Of a stretch of 64,000 nt of DNA, positions 13,722 through 25,052 are shown one piece after another. The notes under the pieces are model-generated. The model was given only the letters and a program-made list of their open reading frames with translations. It had not been told where the DNA came from and searched no databases. Positions within the stretch are counted from its first letter, which is position 1. Every line of letters begins with the position of its first letter. Position numbers and translations under genes: made by a program. Source of the stretch: Crotophaga sulcirostris (taxonomy: Eukaryota > Chordata > Aves > Cuculiformes > Crotophagidae); NCBI GenBank assembly GCA_013397455.1, contig VYZB01000291.1, positions 637,895 to 701,894 of the forward strand, written 5' to 3'.

Positions 13722-13914
13722 TGGATATTGTCGGTTCCCCACCTCTTGAAGTCTTCAAATGAGGAGCAGATGCCTTTCTGAAAGATATTATTTAGCTGAA
13801 CATGACTTGCTAAGCTCATTACAGTGAGAAATGGGTGAAACAGTAAGGCTGGAGTTATACAGCAGCTCAGCGTAAGTGGCCTGATGACCCCTTTCTGGCT
13901 TTAAAAATCTAAGA
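13722..13914 (+). mobile_element. Old CR1 LINE remnant, 3' end, plus strand
   Basis: The sequence follows the well-known 3' region of ancient CR1 elements in the sense direction. A stretch like 'cacctcttgaagtcttcaa' and 'gcagatgcctttctgaaaga' corresponds to the end of ORF2. Downstream, 'gggtgaaa', 'gagttatacagcag' and 'tttctggctttaaaaatcta' correspond to the short 3' UTR. The terminal octamers are worn away or lost. All similarity was judged by eye. The element is heavily mutated and 5'-truncated; homology may extend somewhat left of the given start. Confidence 0.7.
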
Positions 13915-14489
13915 GCTTAGCCAAATATCCAAGAAGTGAATATGGCTTTTTTATAGATATGATGTAAAGAAGTTTACATGGAAGTGTGCATGAACCAGGA
14001 CTCACTGAGGTTTTGCTTGGTCAGACTTGTAGCACTTCAGACAGAGCGTAGTAAGTCCAGTCCTGCAAGAGTACAGCAGCCATAAAAGAGTAATTAATAA
14101 AAATAATATTCATAGATAATAGCTAAGTAAAGCAATGGCATTGTTTTCCCTTAAATGTCATCTCCTTTGGAAGAAAAAGAGGATTGGAAAATTATATAGT
14201 CTGGACAAAAAAAAAAAGGGAAGGGACATGTAGCAGGAGAAATATCAGGCATCAAAATCTTCTGGTTTGCAGATAAGAGGGGAATGAAAGACTTCCTGCA
14301 CACAGGGAACAGAGGCCCCTGTGGGGGGGGAGAGGCAGAGAGGCCAGGGCTGGCTGGGAAATGCCCAGCACTGTGTACAGAAACCCTTGCACACAAACAG
14401 CTCCCTGCTGGCCCAAAAGTCAAAAGAAGCGAGGCGATGAGCAGGGGGCCGGGGAAGGGTGATGCTCCCGACCCCTCTGTGGCCTGTCT
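13915..14489. other. Spacer grading into GC-richer DNA, no gene recognised
   Basis: From about 14280 the base composition shifts from AT-rich to GC-rich, leading into the CpG island region. A G8 run occurs near 14323-14330. Frames in this stretch are short (up to 90 codons) and overlap on both strands. Confidence 0.5.
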
Positions 14490-14605
14490 GACCTGACAGA
14501 TTTAACGAGTCCAGCAGTCACATCAAAAACACCCTCAGCCTTTAGATGAATGAGCTGTTTGTTTTTCTTCCCGATGGTTTGATAAGAGGTCACAGGATGT
14601 GTTCA
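14490..14605. other. Candidate conserved block flanking the CpG island
   Basis: This stretch of about 115 bases is not repetitive. It contains words typical of conserved regulatory DNA, including 'cctgacagattta' (TGACAG, TALE-homeodomain-like) and 'ttgataagaggtcaca' (GATA-like plus a nuclear-receptor half-site AGGTCA). It sits directly left of the poly-T tract and island. Inference only; an alignment would decide. Confidence 0.25.
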
Positions 14606-14606
14606 A

Positions 14607-14650
14607 TTTATTATTTTTTTCTCTTTCTTTTTTCTTTTTTTTTTTTTTTT
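14607..14650. repeat. Poly-T / TC-rich tract
   Basis: About 44 bases of almost only T with a few C (runs of up to 16 T). On the minus strand it is a poly-A/AAAG run, which makes the lysine-rich tail of the long minus-strand frame crossing the CpG island. Confidence 0.9.
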
Positions 14651-14775
14651 AATATAATGAAACAATAGGTTAAGAGAGAAGAGCCCCAGCCCAATCCCAA
14701 TAGGTCTCTCCGTCCCCCATGCTGCTCCATTTCCTGCCTTTCTGAAGCAGACATCCCCCTTTTGTTTTCCTCCAG

Positions 14776-15126
14776 CCCGGCCAGCGCGTGTCAGCGTGTC
14801 GGCCACCCAACAAATAGGTTTTGGCCACCTCCACCTCCTTGTTCCCGCCTGCCGCCACTTGCTCGCGGCCGGCGGCTTCCTGAGGCCCCGGCGGCTGCTG
14901 CCGACCCGCCGCCGGCCTCGCAGGAAGGCACGGCGAGGCCTGCGCCTGCCCGGCCGGAAGCGACGGGAAATCCCTGCAGCTGCCCGATTGCACTCCTGCG
15001 GCCGGCGGGACGCGGCCGGGGCGTGCGGGCATGTGGCGAGAGAGCCTTCCTGTTGGCCCGGCCGCGGCTCTCCCTCCTGACGCTGGAAATTCGTGGCATG
15101 CCGGCTCCCACACGCACGCCGGGGGA
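14776..15126. promoter_or_regulatory. CpG island, possible promoter
   Basis: In about 350 bases I count about 43 CpG dinucleotides, against near-absence in most flanking kilobases, and the stretch is strongly GC-rich. In vertebrates, unmethylated islands of this kind usually mark promoters or, less often, distal regulatory elements. An ETS-like core CCGGAAG lies at 14954-14960. No TATA box or initiator could be chosen with confidence, and no transcript direction can be deduced. Long reading frames occur on both strands here (plus 14762-15337, 191 codons; minus 14603-15274, 223 codons; several others), but they overlap in multiple frames because TAA/TAG/TGA are rare in CpG-rich DNA. Their arginine/proline/alanine/glycine-rich translations show no domain, so they are not called genes. 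A noncoding first exon is possible. Confidence 0.75.
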
Positions 15127-15370
15127 AGTGCTGAGAGCTGGAGATAAGCCCTACCGCCTCCCCAGCTGCCACCCGGCTCTGCTGCTGCGGCCAAAGTGGG
15201 AAACAAAGCCAAGGCACCCGGGAGAGGCCCTCTGCTCTCCAAGGACCTCTCTTACTTGGAAGGGAATGCTCCATCTCTCCAGCCCTGGCTTATGGGAAGG
15301 ACAGGCACTGGGCAGTCTGATGGAGAGGAGCCAGTGACTGTGCAGGGAACCCCAATCTCGGATGCGAGAA
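15127..15370. other. GC-moderate shoulder of the CpG island
   Basis: The sequence remains richer in G+C than the spacer but loses CpG density. It separates the island from the CR1 insertion. No exon or splice signal could be supported. Confidence 0.45.
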
Positions 15371-15740
15371 ATCGTAGAATCATAGAATCACCTGGTTGGA
15401 AAAGACTTTTGTGATCATCAAGTCCAACTGTACCTGTCCACTACTAAACCAGATCCCTGAGAAACTCATCCGCCCATCTTTTAAACATCCCTAGGGATGG
15501 TGACTCAATCATCTCCCTGGACAGCTGTTCAAGTGTCTGACCACCCTTTCAGTGAAGAAATTTTTCCTAATGTCTAGTTTGAACTTCCCTTTGTCGAACT
15601 TGTGGCCAGTTCCTCTCGTCCTGTCACCTGTCACTTGGGAGAAGAGATGGAACATTCACCTGCCACAACCTCATTTCAGGCAGTTGTAGACAGTGATGAC
15701 ATCTCCCCTCAGCCTCCTCTTCTCTAGGCTAAAGATGCAT
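15371..15740 (-). mobile_element. CR1 LINE, 5'-truncated, minus strand
   Basis: A clear avian CR1 (chicken repeat 1) copy. Read on the plus strand it opens with 'cgtagaatcatagaatca', the reverse complement of the CR1 3' terminal octamers (ATTCTATG, ATTCTACG). It continues through the standard 3' region, including 'gatcatcaagtccaac', 'atctccctggacagc', 'gtgaagaaatttttcctaat', 'cctctcgtcctgtca' and 'cctcagcctcctcttctct'. The similarity fades after about 15740, giving a truncated copy of roughly 370 bases. That is normal because CR1 reverse transcription usually stops early. No intact reverse-transcriptase frame is present. It is much better preserved than the two CR1 remnants at 9.2 and 13.8 kb. 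Confidence 0.95.
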
Positions 15741-18700
15741 AGAGGAAGGATGCTCAAGGCTGAGCTCAGGTATTGAAATTTTCACACTTTTTCCCAGTCC
15801 ATCAACCTGTCCTACAACTAGGCTGCAGATGGGTTGTTCAGACATATAGGAAATCCGCTAGGTTTCTGGGGGTTTTATCCTTGCCTCTGGCCAAACACCA
15901 GTATGACACCAGGCCTCCTCCAAGGAAGTATGTCCCTAATTGAAACAAATAGGGTTGAAATTCAAAAAGCAACCACTGTCTTCTTTAAAAGTTCACACAC
16001 CCTGTCCATGCCTAACAGAAATTGAGTAGCAATGGGAAAAACAAGTTTTTCCTTCTGGCTAGAGCTACCCAGAAAGAAAGATGATGGCAAAGGCAGATTT
16101 CAGCAGACCCTAAGGACTGAATATATGCCTGCAGGAGGGATGGGGAGACAGCATCTTCAGGGATGAACTGCTGCTGCCTGGACCTTCCTGGGTGACGGCG
16201 GTTGTTTGCAGCAGTGCTGCAACTGTGGTTTGCAGGATAGGAATGTGACATGTAAATCTGTTCCAAAACAGCCTAACTTCTGATTTTGGCCTAAAATGAT
16301 GAAAATTGAAAAAAATTCTGGACTCTTAAACTCTTCATTAAGCTTCTCGGTTTTCAACATTCCATCTGATGACTTCTTTTTATAATTCCCTTTGTACAGG
16401 TGAACTTTTCTTTTGAACAGAGACTTCAGAGCTCATCTGCAAGGCAATGCAGGAGTTAAAAATATATTCATATAGACAAATTCGAACACTAAAATAAAAT
16501 TGTCTTCCTGAGGTCATTGTCTCTGTAGACCAAAGTGAAGGAGAAGTGCAGGAATGTGATGCTGATTAAGATACCGCATGCTGGGCAGGTATCAGTTTAA
16601 ACAGTTTAGACTCTTACCTGCTCAGCAGGGGAGACCTGACTCCACATTTGATGATTAGACCATATTTATGTCTCAGCTCAGCAAGTCTCTATACATTGGC
16701 CTGGTGAGCAGAGTGTATAAAACTCACACGAGTGTCTCCATATTAATCAGAGGGGTGAAAAAAGGTTTCACAAGTATGTTGGATTTCTAAATATGTGGGT
16801 GTCCAGGGCCCATTTACCCCAGGCTGTATTATGGGTAAATGACAATCTGCTCTTCCTTCTTTCACATTCTGGATGAATCATGCAGCAAGCTGAGGCTCAT
16901 CAAATTAATACTAACTCAATGGCACAAGCAGCCAAACTGCTAATCTGCTGCCTGAAGAAGAGAGTTTCTTTCTAGTACATGGACAACTCTGCATATATAT
17001 ATATTTACATACAGAAATACATGCACATCTATCGATAAATTCTAAATACACATGTATATAGACTTGTGTACACATCTGTTTTGCAACTTTATATGAAAAG
17101 CTGTAGGTATGTTATATGATACAGTATTTGAAAGTCTCAAATTCTGATTAGCATTCTTGATGGGTTCTTTCAGCATGGTTTACTCAGGAAACAAGGCTTA
17201 TGCAATCACAGTCTGTGTATGTGTGTACGCGTCTGTCACCATTAGACATCAGATAATTTGCACAGGAGAGAGGCATTATGAATGTCCCTAGACCAGGAAA
17301 AGCTTCCTGGAGAAATAGCTTCTGTCAGTATTAAAAAATCACAGAGACCCCAATTACAAGACATGTATCCATTAAAAATCATAAGGCTTTGTTAAATCCT
17401 ATACTTGTGGAACTGTTTGCTCAATATCTAAAGAATTATTACGAGTAAGAAGTTATAAAGAATGTCACCAAAAAAAGCAAAATGCTACTCATATTTTGTA
17501 TTAATCTACTACATTTTTCTGTGCAAGATATATACACATTAAAACAAGAGTTTTATTTTTTGGTTTACAAAATTCACCTCTTGGCAACACACAAGTAGTT
17601 TTTCAGCTCTGGGCAGAGCTCAGCTTTCAGGAGATTGCACTCCTACATGACGAAAGCCACCTCATGTGACACAACAACTAATATTAGTCTTTGAGAGTTA
17701 AAGCTCCCCCCCTCAAATATTAATGAGTGATGCACAAGAGAGGTCATTAACCCATATGCTCTGCAAAATCAGAACTCTAGAATAAGGTCTGATTAAAACA
17801 ACTTCTGCTGACGGTCCTGGGTATTCCTTCAGCTTTAGCCCGTGAAGATTAAACCCCATAAAGCCAAGTTGCAAACATAGGATTTAATATAGGACAGTAG
17901 CTTAATTGGGTTTTTTTTTCCTTTTTATATTTTGTTTTGGGGATTTTTAAAAAATATATATCTACATATATAGCCTTGGCACTGAGTTTCGTACAAAGAA
18001 CAAAGACTTGGGCTGCAGTGTTGTTTACAGAAAAAATCCAACTGAAACAGCTGTGATTGCACCTGGAGGAGTCCTGGTTCCTGCCAAAACCCATCTCTTT
18101 GACTGGGAGAGCTACTCCAGTGCCCAGTTATGCGTTTGTACCCTGGTATATGATATTCCACTGCTTCATCTAAATAGTACAATAGGAGCACAGTGTACTG
18201 GAGTTATTTTGCGGGCAAATAATCCAGTGATATGGAGAAGTCAGAAAGGGAAAAGGGATTATGGTTTGAATTGCTGATATTTCTAAGGGAAAAACACCAG
18301 TTGCCATGACGATAACAATGTGAAATATTCAAAGAGGTCAAAATTAAAATACATGATTTACTCTACTTGAAGAAAGTGCTACACGTGCACACAACTCTTG
18401 TAGATTTTACTTTTTGAAATTCCATTTTTTTAATTTGATTTTATAGAATCAGGACCATTTCTTGGAGCACGCAAACTGACCTCTGCTGTGGAGCCGATTT
18501 CTGAAATAGTGTCGTTGTGCTTTCTAGTAATTCCTAGAAAATTAGAAAGGTGTCAAACATCTCTATCCCATCTTTATATCTGTGACTAAATGGGAGCAAA
18601 CAGGCCTGGAGAGATGGAGAATCCCCAGCTGGGAAAAGATGAGAGCACTTGCTTTTGTAATATGAATATGTTGGCAAACAGAGATGCTTTGGAAGGAACA

Positions 18701-19740
18701 GACCCACAATCAGTGCTTTCTGTCTCTTTTCCAGTTCTCTGGAGAGAGAAGGCTGTTTTGGTTTTTATTTTTGTTTTGTTTTTAGCCTCCCTATGGCATA
18801 TTTCCAGTAAAATATCGCCACCTTTGCATGTCCTTTTTTCCTTCTTTTAATGCTGTTGTAAGACTAACCCCTGCAAGAAGTTTAATTCAATACTTACATA
18901 ATAAAACTGTCCATAGGCTCCATCCACGAAATTTCAAATTTGCCAAAAAAATCCAGTACTCTCTTGAACCCTCAAGATATAAAACCAAATTTCCACCACC
19001 ACCACCCCCGCCTTGTGGTACTCTAGAAAAATCAGGGAAGAGGATTGCTGTTAAAGAAAAAAATCTCCAGAAACTCCTCCTACCAGGCTGGGATTGATCT
19101 CTATTTACCTTGGGGGTTACAAACTGGCAGAGGAACCTGCCATCTGACCATGGCCTGTGCCAAGTCTCGCAGACAATTTCTTGAAACTGGGTCCTTGTGC
19201 TATAATTTACTTTCCATGGAACGAGGATTCATCCAGGAGGATCAGTGAAGTGTAAACCTTGAAACCTTGACATGTACAAAACCTCTTTTGTTCTGAACTA
19301 ATTAGGTTGTTACTCGTGCTTGTGCTAAGTTGGAGATGTCCAAGGAAAAGCAGCCAAGAAGTCCATCTTCTACTTTCATCCTTGGTTGCTGTTCAAGCCA
19401 TAGGGGATGTTTGTGGTTTTGCCCTCAGGGCCATCTAGAACAAGGAACTTCAGGAATTCACAAAACCAATAAACAGTAAAGCGGTATGTGGGGGAAGAAG
19501 GCAGGAGAAGGGTCAGCAGAGGGACTTTGCAACCTTCGTAATTTCTGGGTCATGCTCAGTGTGATGTGAATGGAGAGGGGAAAGGGGCAACGTTTTCTCA
19601 GAAGCTCTTGATTTACTGAAACAGGTTGAAGAGGTTGAGCCACTTAAAATCAGGTTAGCTTTAGCAACAGTTCATTTGCTCTTCTTGCTCAGGAGATGTC
19701 GGCAGTGAACACCCTCACCCATACTATATTTTGAAGAGAC
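15741..19740. other. AT-rich spacer, no gene recognised
   Basis: No gene, RNA or confident transposon was seen. A short (AT)n run lies at 16993-17004, and 16981-17100 is AT-rich with alternating pyrimidine-purine steps. A plus-strand frame at 18008-18277 (89 codons) and a minus-strand frame at 17849-18094 overlap and resemble no known protein. A run of CCA units lies near 18991-19005. Confidence 0.55.
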
Positions 19741-19806
19741 CAGATTCTGCTCTCTGTGGTGCTGCTGTAAATCCTGACTGCATTAATTGTGCTGGATTTC
19801 CACCTT
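19741..19806. repeat. Degenerate ancient sauropsid palindromic repeat (half copy)
   Basis: The stretch 'cagattctgctctctgt' followed by 'gctgctgtaaatcctgactg' and 'gctggatttccacc' follows, with many changes, a palindromic interspersed repeat abundant in turtle and crocodile DNA. That repeat has 'agattctgctctc', 'ggtgtaaatcc' and its reverse complement around a central 'ccattgacttcaatgg'. Here the central part is badly eroded. Recognition is from memory of the repeat's general form, so the family name is left open. Confidence 0.45.
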
Positions 19807-20931
19807 TCAGATCCTTAGCAAATTGTGCATGTATCTTATTCACCAACAGAGGTGAAAAACAGATGAATTAATAAATAATGACTTTGGATTTTCAGCTTTT
19901 TTTTATTCAGTCATGTAGAAGGCTGGTTCCTCCCCATTCATCCTGCTTAGCATACAAATGTACCTAAAATATCCTGAGAGAATAAGCATCCTCATGGAAA
20001 AAGACTGGTGTATGACTTCACTGGGCTATTGAACGATCCATAAAAGAAGAAATTTTATTAAGAAAATAACAATTTACCATCAGAAATCTTTGAAACATAC
20101 ATTTAAATTCTTGAATTTGGGGCAAAATATTATTTGCACAACAGACTCAGCCCTCCTTATCTCCATAGCCTGAAGTATTCGTAGTGTTGCCAGCTGTACA
20201 GTGCATATCTCATTGCAGTACACAGTGCTCTGAAGTGTGCCAAGTAATAAGCTATAAAGAGGGAAGCAGGACTCAAGCAACACAAGGATGCAAAGCAATA
20301 TTTTCCCTTGACACCCAAGGTCATGGCATAAAGAAACGTGGAACAAGGGAGCGTCAATTTTCATTGAAGATGCAGGGTACAGTGCTGCTGTACCAAGCTA
20401 ACAGAAATAAATTAACGTGATGGCAAACTTAGAGTGTCCTCTTAAAATGTGTTTGTAAATGTGAGTGTGCATGTGGGGGGATGATGCTACACTGCTCTGT
20501 ATATTTTCATGGCTAGCAGAAAAAGGCATCAGAGACTTAAAAAGAAACACTTTTTAAAGATTCTACTCTGTATATACTATAAATACCGACACAGTTTTGC
20601 AGGAAGCTCTGGGGTAAAGAGCTGAGAGGAAAAAGTATGGTTTTCTGCCCAGAGAATTACTTATCAATACGGTCTTAACTCATTACCAATTATTAATCAA
20701 AACATAAACCCAAGATGACTTTTCAGGATTGATTAAGCTTACATTTGTGCCCCTATAAAGCTGCAATAACTGTTGTTTCATTCTTCTATTCTCTCATCTC
20801 CACAGTAGGAACTAGGTATGCATAGGAAAATAAGAAATCTGTTTTGTCTGGTTTTGGTTTTTTTCCAGTATTATTATACAGTGTAAATGACAAGTAAATG
20901 CAGAAGAAGAGTTGGGTTTCTGATTGCTCTG

Positions 20932-20998
20932 TGCCCAATTTGGAGTCCCATGAAGTTGATGGAAAATCCTCCATTGACTTAGATCGGGTTTGTACCAG
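20932..20998. repeat. Degenerate ancient palindromic repeat
   Basis: The core reads 'cccatgaagttgatggaaa' then 'ctccattgacttagat', two imperfect inverted versions of the 'ccattgaagtcaatgg' core seen in the better copies at 25053 and 26331. The reading frames overlapping it (20786-21016 minus, 20898-21095 plus) are attributed to chance. Confidence 0.5.
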
Positions 20999-21409
20999 TC
21001 CCTCAAACATTATCAAACCAGCAAGAAGGATTCATAGCATTCGCCTTATGTCTCCAACTTACTTTAATTCTTTACCTAGCATTTCTGAAATGTAGGCTGT
21101 AAGGGAGCATTCTTTTATGGTTAGGAAAGCACACAGTGCTTAATTTTAATGGAAAACTCTTTTTTAAACACAGACGGATCCTGCTGTGTTTGACAAATAT
21201 GTTCCAGAAAGAAGCTCAATCTAGATGTTATGTGTAACTTTATCTTATTCCCTTTTGAGCACTACTGTTCTTGCAAAGTGATCTCTCAACTGCCCAAAGT
21301 CATTACACTTTTTCCCTTTCACATTGTACCTCTGTAAATGTCAGGCATAACTACATTTTTATTTGCAGAGATACCACTGCTATGAATGAGTAAAAATTTC
21401 CTGCTCCCC
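20999..21409. other. Spacer, no gene recognised
   Basis: Nothing clear is present. A stretch at about 21330-21380 ('ctgtaaatgtcaggcataac...') could be a further eroded copy of the palindromic repeat family, but it is too degraded to call. Confidence 0.4.
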
Positions 21410-22140
21410 CGCCTCCTTCTCTTTACCCTGTGCGCTTTCTGCTAATATGATTTGTTGAACAAATTGTTCCATTAATCTGGGGCTGTTTGACAGAGTGAGA
21501 AAATAAGTGCCAAAGTGAGAAGATTCACAAGAATCGGAAATCTCAGTCCCTCTTTCTCAAGGTAAATAGTTATTATATCAGGGTGTCAGACTGGTGAAAT
21601 GGATGTACTTTCATTCTCAGTTTGTAAATGTCACTTTTCCTCAGCCCATCAGGGTGACAAATGAGGTGTGGGTTACAGTAAGAGTTCATTCCTTGACAAA
21701 GTTCTTGCTGGCTTGTTTCAACAGGAAGGTAACCTCCCCTTTCTGCCCCCCACCCAAAAGCAGAGGGATGGAAAGAAACAAGAAACAAGGCAACCCGGGC
21801 TTGAATATTGCCCAAATTGTTTCCATTTGCTGCTTAAACCTGACAGAGGTTTCTTCAAAAAACAAGTCGTGATAGACTTTGTTTACCTTTCTCCTCTTTT
21901 CTTGCTTGTTGTTTTTAGCTAAGATCCATATGACATACTTTTACTAGTGCTTATGTCAATATTTATTGAACAAGTGGTCAAGAGAGGCCACTTTTAAGCC
22001 CCGCACTATCTGGTTGTTAATTACCACACTGCAATGTGTTAATGAAGAAGAACACCCTCTTCTTTTGACAGATAATTGATAAGAGATCAGGCAATCCCAT
22101 GCCTGAAAGGGAACATGAAATGGCTTCTTTGATTGCCCCA
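21410..22140. other. Candidate conserved non-coding block (enhancer-like)
   Basis: No simple repeats or recognised transposons occur here. The part at 21960-22140 is dense in factor-like words: AAGTGG at 21972-21977 and its inverse CCACTT at 21988-21993 (NKX2-type half-sites facing each other), 'ttgttaattacc' (homeodomain), 'gataattgataag' (homeodomain/GATA) and 'tctttgat' (TCF/LEF-like). This density is typical of developmental enhancers, but such short words are also common by chance. No conservation data are available here. Confidence 0.3.
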
Positions 22141-24840
22141 CAGATCACTGCATTTGAGCAGTCCTAAGACTAGCAAGGAGCCCACACAGCTCATAGGGAA
22201 ACAGTCCCAGGGTGAAGACTGTCATAAGGAAAGAGCAAAGGATGATCTGAGTGATTTCAGCACAGGACCTGCTTTGATTTCTGAAGTCTAAGATAACCTT
22301 ATGGTCTCTCAGCAAAATAGGATTTGCAGTAGCTCATGAAATGTCTTCACCAAGGCTGAACCATTATCTTTAGGACGCAGACCTGCGGGGTTTTTTGTTA
22401 ATGGTCTAGTAACCATGAAAGGAAGCCATTCTTGCCTGAATTTGTTGCAATTGTAATTCAGAAAGGTATTTGTTTGATGGATTTCACCTTTTTCTTTCAG
22501 CTTGTAGAAGTTCTTAGCGTTTGACGCTACCTGATAACTCAATTTGAATTCTCATCTTGTGAATAGTTCATGAATGGTTTGGCTTTGGTGCTCAAGAACG
22601 AAACCATTATGAATCAAGCAGATGTGATTTTGATTGAAATTCTGGAGAAAAAGGAAGACAAAACTTACTGTGGAAAGATTATGTTTGTTTGGGTTTAGTT
22701 TTTTATTTCATGTCAGTATGAAACAAAATTTTCTACAAAAACTAGGAATAAAAGAAAATTTTCAAAATAAAACTGAACACAGAAGTCAAGTCCCCCAAAT
22801 AGTAGCTCTGTATAGACTTCCCTAAGCTTTCTAGATCTGAAAAGATCTGAATCATGAATGAGGATTTTCAGGCATTGCTGTCCCTGTGGTGGGAGATGGT
22901 TGGAACAGAATCTCCCAAATAATCAGATCACAAATCCTGAAAATTCAGCATTTGGAGATTCTCAGGCAGACCCTAGGAGCTATCAAGCAATCCAAATGGA
23001 AAACAAACCCATGAACATTTAACAGAGCTCACCTGTGTTTTTTCAGAAGCTCATCAAAAGCAATGTTTCCACACAACATCTTGCTTTTGGTGAATCAGCA
23101 TTTTCTGATGAAGATATATTTCATTGCAAAATGTCTAACGCATTGGCGTGCAATCTGGCACATGTCATAAGAAATGAAAAGGATTGAAGGTGAACAGGAA
23201 CAGCGACCTCTAGATCTGGATCTACTGCTTGAACTGAAAGGCTCCTACGTGAATGACTACTATAGACGCCGGTGTGTGTTTGAACCCTCAGAGGGAGATA
23301 TTAATTAAATGCATGTTACATGTTTCTTTTCCTGACTGATAAAATGTCAGGCTTTGAATTAGCTTTACAATGACAATGCTTATGATTCAGAAATGGAAAT
23401 TTGCTTTTCATTGTTAAAGAAACCACTGTTCTTCAACACTCACTTAAAAGTAGCTATTTCTACAAACACATCTACATTAAATTCCCAGGCTAGAATATCT
23501 GTGATAAATTAACATTAAAAAGGAGACTACACATAATCAAAGCGAATCTATCTAATTTTCTCTCTGTGTGTGCATATCCAATGTATTTATCTCTGTGGAA
23601 TCTAGGCAGCAGATAATACTGAATTTTGTATGACATCATGCCCATTTCAAACAGATCACAATCTCATAAGCATACGATTATACTTTACCTAACAGATCAG
23701 GGACTTAAAGGTCCCAGTGAAAAAGAGATTTCAAAACGTAATAGTACAGTGAACAGGAAAAACAAATCACTTCATACTGTGACTCCTTTTTTTTTAAAAC
23801 ATTCTTCTCTTTTTCTCATCAAGCTTGCTCCTGCATGTAAATTGTTCTTTGAAGACCTATTTTCTCCAATACTAGCTAAAATAAGCAGAACACTTACAGT
23901 AAACAATATTCTGCCCACTTTGCCAGAGCCTTCATGATTTATGTCTAACCTGGATAGGAAAAGCCCTTATAAATTTCAACAAATGTCTCATTAATTAACA
24001 CCTCATCTCCCTAAGCCACAGAGCAGCTGGTGAAAAGAATTGTGTAGGTTGATTCTGTAGATATAAACTAGGTCAACAAGAGGGATCCATATCCACTATT
24101 GCAGGCTGATATTTCTCTGGAGGGTATTAATAGTTTCTGGGGTCTTTCAGCTCACACTCAAAACTATTCAAAGTCAACAGTATAAAGCTGCTCAGCCTAT
24201 GTACTTAAATTTAAAAAAAAAACAAAAAACAAAAAACAACCCCACCAAACCACAGTACGTTGCAATGTTTCTGTGCAATGAAATGCAATGGGTCAAATCT
24301 TGAAATCCTTCCTTAGGCCTCTATCCAAGACAATCGGAGACTTTGTATTGATTTAAATGAACTTTGTCTTTTGACCTTTTTCAGGTTAGTGCTTGATCAT
24401 GCAAACTCCTTACTTTACTGATTACACTATACATTCATGGAGAGTCTGAAGTCCTTAGTCAGGCAAACTCTTTCTTCTTGCCTGCATGATAAATTATCTA
24501 TAAAGGATTATTCTCTGCTCATTTCTAAATACTCCTTGGCCTATTCAACATGCTAATTTTAGGGTGGGACTGAGAGGAATTAATATCGCAGGTCTATCTA
24601 ATGCAAGGACTGAATACAAGGTGGAAAAATGAAAGGGAGAAAATGCCTGGGAAGCATTTCCTTAACTATAGTTGTCTTGCATATGAAAACCTTGTCTGAA
24701 GACATCTGAGGCAGGCAGGCAATTTTCAGGTATTCTTACAGTTTTAGTTTATCCTCTATTATGATTGGATGCAGGAAAAGGAAAGGAAGGTGCTTGAACA
24801 GTGGCTAGCAGTGAAAGATTAGCCATACAAAATTTAAGCA
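22141..24840. other. AT-rich spacer, no gene recognised
   Basis: Only short frames were seen (largest 103 codons at 23626-23937, plus strand, unrecognised). An A/C-rich simple tract at 24212-24252 is listed separately. Confidence 0.55.
24212..24252. repeat. (AAAAAC)n low-complexity tract
   Basis: A poly-A run grades into caaaaaacaaaaaac units and then caaccccaccaaacc. It belongs to the group of A/C-rich tracts with CCACC-like words seen several times in this window. Confidence 0.85.
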
Positions 24841-24893
24841 GGGTCTGACAGCAGGAGGAGGAAGTCAATGGACTTTTCCATGCTGGCAGACCC
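24841..24893. repeat. Imperfect hairpin (13-bp arms, 27-base loop)
   Basis: The 13 bases at 24841-24853 (gggtctgacagca) are the reverse complement of 24881-24893 (tgctggcagaccc) at 12 of 13 positions. The loop contains 'gaagtcaatgg', the same core word as the nearby ancient palindromic repeats at 25053 and 26331. It may be another eroded member of that group, or a chance hairpin. Confidence 0.5.
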
Positions 24894-25052
24894 ATTTCAA
24901 AAGGGTACCAAATGAGGAGCACAAGAATGAAATAAATGAGAGCATGAGGGTGAACATTTATCAGAAAAGAGGGAGAGCAAGTAAGGGATAGAGTAGGATG
25001 TGAAAACAGAAAAGCAGTCAGGAGCAAAGTCATAAAGCTCCTCCGAGGAGAT

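Noticed and set aside
14603..15337. Long overlapping reading frames across the CpG island (up to 223 codons minus, 191 plus)
   Set aside because: They overlap in several frames on both strands, are rich in Arg/Pro/Ala/Gly as CpG-rich DNA dictates, and show no domain. The minus frame runs into a poly-A tract giving a lysine tail. Scarcity of stop codons in GC-rich DNA explains them.
21330..21380. Further copy of the ancient palindromic repeat
   Set aside because: Only about 20 bases keep a resemblance; too degraded to support a feature.
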